In this document: piece by piece, positions 62,038-64,000 of the stretch
How positions within the stretch are numbered: the first letter of the stretch is position 1
How the letters are laid out: the number at the start of each line of letters is the position of its first letter
Assembly: GCF_035956715.1 (NCBI RefSeq)
Contig: NZ_CP108381.1
Coordinates: 3,596,001 to 3,660,000 of the forward strand
Direction: 5' to 3'
DNA length: 64,000 bases
DNA from: Nocardia sp. NBC_01329
GTDB taxonomy: Bacteria > Actinomycetota > Actinomycetes > Mycobacteriales > Mycobacteriaceae
Notes under the pieces: generated by a model
Databases searched by the model: none
Seen by the model: only the letters and a program-made list of their open reading frames with translations
Told to the model about the DNA's origin: nothing
Position numbers and translations under genes: made by a program

Positions 62038-62383
62038 CCCACCACCCGGCCCCGACGAGCTACTCGCCGCGATCCGGCCGGTCGGCGCCACCGGCACGTC
62101 CGACGGGGCCGAGCCCCCGAACACCCCCGCGCCCCCCGGCGCGGCCCTCGACGGGCCGGATCGGCCGGCGGCGCCGGGATCGCGCCGGATCACGTTCACC
62201 GCAGCAGGACCGGCTTTGATCGAGGGACCACTGGAAGTGATCGCACCGAACGGGGACCGCATTCTCGCCGACCGCTTCCTGGTCGCGCTGTGCACCTGTA
62301 AACGGTCCGGTAGCTACCCACTGTGCGATACGAGTCATCGCCGGCGGGCCCGGCGCTCCGATGAGGACCGTGAAGGGCCGTAG
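62018..62383 (+). CDS. CDGSH-type iron-sulfur protein
   Basis: The 121-residue protein has a Pro-rich N-terminus, a short beta domain ending GPLEVIAPNGDRILADRFLV, and ALCTCKRSGSYPLCDTSHR: the C-x-C-x8-C-x3-H ligands of a CDGSH [2Fe-2S] cluster, with T in place of the usual G after CD. GTG 62018 lies inside the methyltransferase end. Likely an electron donor to the diiron protein. Confidence 0.85.
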   Translation: MPTEPADPPPGPDELLAAIRPVGATGTSDGAEPPNTPAPPGAALDGPDRPAAPGSRRITFTAAGPALIEGPLEVIAPNGDRILADRFLVALCTCKRSGSYPLCDTSHRRRARRSDEDREGP

Positions 62384-62419
62384 CGGATTGGCGGTGCTGT
62401 TTCCGGGTAGCCGCCCTGT

Positions 62420-63004
62420 ATGGCTCCGACCCATCAGCAGTTGCTCCATGCGCTGACGCGAGCCGCGAACGCGTTGACCCACCACGACATCCCCTTCGCC
62501 GTGGCGGGCGGATGCGCGGTCTACGCACGAGGCGGTCCCCCTTCGGACCACGATGTCGACCTCTTCGTCAAGCCCGCCGACTGCGCCCGGGCGCGTACCG
62601 AACTGGCACGGGCGGGGCTTCGTATCGCCGACGCCGCCGAGGACTGGCTCACCAAGGCCTACGACGGCGACACCCTCATCGATATCATCCACCGGCCCAA
62701 CAACCGGGAGGTCGACGACGCATTGCTGGCGCGGGCGGAGGTCATGCGCGTGGGCCCGACGGTAGCGCCGGTGGTCCACGGCACCGACCTGCTGGTCGAC
62801 AAACTGCTGGTCTTCGACGCGCACCGGCTGGACTTGAGCCCGCTCCTGCGGATCTCCCGCGACCTGCGCGAACAGGTGGACTGGGTGTCTGTCCGCGCGC
62901 AGACCGAGCATTCGCCATACGCGCGCGCTTTTCTCGGGTTGATCGACGATCTCGGGATCGCCGACACTCGCACAGGTGATCGAACATCGAGAAGGGCCGG
63001 ATAG
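62420..63004 (+). CDS. nucleotidyltransferase-fold protein
   Basis: The 194-residue protein has IPFAVAGGCAVYARGGPPSD then HDVDLFVKPAD, the GG...D-x-D core of the nucleotidyltransferase superfamily, and a helical second half (LLVDKLLVFDAHRLDLSPLL). It resembles MNT/AbiEii-like enzymes distantly, but there is no antitoxin partner; a housekeeping role is as likely. ATG 62420. The BON gene follows at once. Confidence 0.75.
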   Translation: MAPTHQQLLHALTRAANALTHHDIPFAVAGGCAVYARGGPPSDHDVDLFVKPADCARARTELARAGLRIADAAEDWLTKAYDGDTLIDIIHRPNNREVDDALLARAEVMRVGPTVAPVVHGTDLLVDKLLVFDAHRLDLSPLLRISRDLREQVDWVSVRAQTEHSPYARAFLGLIDDLGIADTRTGDRTSRRAG

Positions 63005-63283
63005 ATGTCACAGAATCACAACCGGGCGGCGGGACGACCACCGGAATACCTGGCCGCCGAACTGCACCGGGCATTGACCGAGGACCCTCGAACCGCGGAA
63101 CAAGGGGTTCGAGTACGTATCCGCGGGGATGTGGTGGTACTCGACGGAGAAGTGGGCACCGCGCAGCGGCGGCGCCTGCTGGAGGACGTGGTGCACGAGA
63201 TAGCGCCGGATGCGCAGATCCACAACGACGTACACGTGGCCGCGATGCCCGGCCCGGGCGAATGCGAGGACCTCGGTGACTGA
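63005..63283 (+). CDS. BON-domain protein
   Basis: The 92-residue protein has PEYLAAELHRALTEDPRTAE, VRVRIRGDVVVLDGEVGTAQ, RRRLLEDVVHEIAPDAQIHN, the alpha-beta-beta-alpha-beta BON module, without a signal peptide. ATG 63005 directly adjoins the preceding stop. BON domains bind lipids or other ligands; the function here is unknown. Confidence 0.8.
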   Translation: MSQNHNRAAGRPPEYLAAELHRALTEDPRTAEQGVRVRIRGDVVVLDGEVGTAQRRRLLEDVVHEIAPDAQIHNDVHVAAMPGPGECEDLGD

Positions 63284-63309
63284 CACCGGGCAGAAGGGAG
63301 AGCGCACCG

Positions 63310-64000
63310 ATGCGGATCGCCGCTGTGGGGGATGTCCACCTGGGGACCGACTCCCGGGGAATACTGCGTCCCGCGTTGCGCGGGCTACCGGACCGCGCAG
63401 ATGTACTGCTGCTGGCAGGTGATCTGACCAATCACGGAACCCTGCCGGAAGCCGAGGTGGTGGCCGCGGAATTCACCGATATCGGTGTTCCGGTGATCGC
63501 GGTGCTCGGCAACCACGACCATCACAGCGATCTCCAGGACGAGATCGCCGCAATGCTGGGCGACGCGGGGATCGCCGTTCTCGAGGGCAGCGCCACCACG
63601 GTCACGGTCGGTGATCGGACACTGGGCGTGGCGGGCACGAAGGGGTTCGGCGGCGGTTTCGCGGGCAAATGCGCCAGCGTGTTCGGGGAGAGTCTGATGC
63701 GCGATTTCGCCGGACACACCGTCGACCTGGCCGCCGGTCTGGATACGGCGCTGGCGGGTCTGGACACCGATGTCACGGTCGCCCTGACCCACTATTCCCC
63801 CGTCAGCGATACCTTGCACGGCGAACCGCGGGAGATCTATCCGTTCCTGGGCTCCTATCTGCTCGGTGAGCCCATCGACACGCACGGCGCCGATCTGGCG
63901 CTGCACGGCCACGCCCACGCCGGTACCGAACGCGGCAGTACCCCGGGCGGTATCCGGGTCCGCAATGTCGCCCAGCCGGTGATCCGATCGGCTTTCGCGG
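63310..64000 (+). CDS. metallophosphoesterase, C-terminus beyond the window
   Basis: The first 230 residues of a calcineurin-like phosphoesterase are present: RIAAVGDVHLGTDSRG (D-x-H), LLLAGDLTNHG (G-D), VIAVLGNHDHHSD (G-N-H-D/E), VALTHYSPVSDTL, and LALHGHAHAGTERG (G-H-x-H). All metal ligands are there. The ATG at 63310 follows a purine-rich GAAGGGAGAG. It runs off the right edge and is the last gene of the strand set beginning at 60371. Substrate unknown (phosphoester or cyclic nucleotide). Confidence 0.88.
   Translation, partial: MRIAAVGDVHLGTDSRGILRPALRGLPDRADVLLLAGDLTNHGTLPEAEVVAAEFTDIGVPVIAVLGNHDHHSDLQDEIAAMLGDAGIAVLEGSATTVTVGDRTLGVAGTKGFGGGFAGKCASVFGESLMRDFAGHTVDLAAGLDTALAGLDTDVTVALTHYSPVSDTLHGEPREIYPFLGSYLLGEPIDTHGADLALHGHAHAGTERGSTPGGIRVRNVAQPVIRSAFA

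Overview
This 64 kb window is high-GC actinomycete DNA, most likely from a Nocardia or close relative. The evidence is a Rox-type rifampicin monooxygenase under an exact rifamycin-associated element, many ESX/type VII-associated genes (WXG100-like pairs, EspG, a PPE-like protein, a DUF3558 lipoprotein), the XRE/DUF397 regulator pair, a usfX-sigF pair and pervasive GTGA/ATGA start-stop overlaps. No rRNA, tRNA or CRISPR array was seen. The genus assignment is inferred from gene content.

Layout. 1-2.4 kb: edge of a kinase-like gene, then a decayed stretch with remnants of meaB and two short-chain dehydrogenases. 2.4-5.5 kb: an AbiEii-type nucleotidyltransferase with an overlapping internally duplicated partner, then an IS110 element whose upstream leader can fold. 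5.5-7.8 kb: a PadR regulator with its palindrome and target membrane protein, and a PPOX-fold flavoprotein. 8.3-10.8 kb: a four-gene operon encoding two WXG100-like proteins, an ESX-type protein ending in an R-S-ExE ADP-ribosyltransferase, and a 95-residue candidate immunity protein. 10.9-20.2 kb: mosaic of IS3 and IS5 elements, fragments of resolvase, MarR, SMI1-like and Uma2 genes, and intact islands: a DUF6924-like gene, a VOC protein, and rox with its RAE. 20.6-22.5 kb: XRE/DUF397 regulators divergent from three tiny genes around an 11+11 bp perfect palindrome. 22.6-29.6 kb: ESX accessory and substrate genes in two divergent arms, with no ESX membrane core. 29.8-33.6 kb: a 1270-residue COG1112-type helicase. 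33.6-45.4 kb: more remnants (PIN, SDR, P450, resolvase, IS5, integrase, hydrolase) between intact genes for a methyltransferase, an MDR reductase, a streptogramin-lyase-like protein, hydrolases, three immunity-like orphans, and a DJ-1/MarR pair.

45.4-64 kb is ordinary, intact chromosome: a NERD-like membrane protein, a sodium:solute symporter, an L,D-transpeptidase, a FMO/TetR/hydrolase operon divergent from a zinc alcohol dehydrogenase, usfX-sigF with a STAS protein, a heme-oxygenase-like/methyltransferase/CDGSH operon, a nucleotidyltransferase, a BON protein, and a metallophosphoesterase running off the right edge.

The contrast between the intact right third and the fragment-rich left two thirds suggests that the left part is an old insertion and deletion hotspot where toxin, immunity and antibiotic-resistance genes have accumulated. 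The strongest candidates for undescribed biology are the ADP-ribosyltransferase operon with its unknown neighbour, the AbiEii partner pair, and the palindrome-centred XRE/DUF397/small-gene module.
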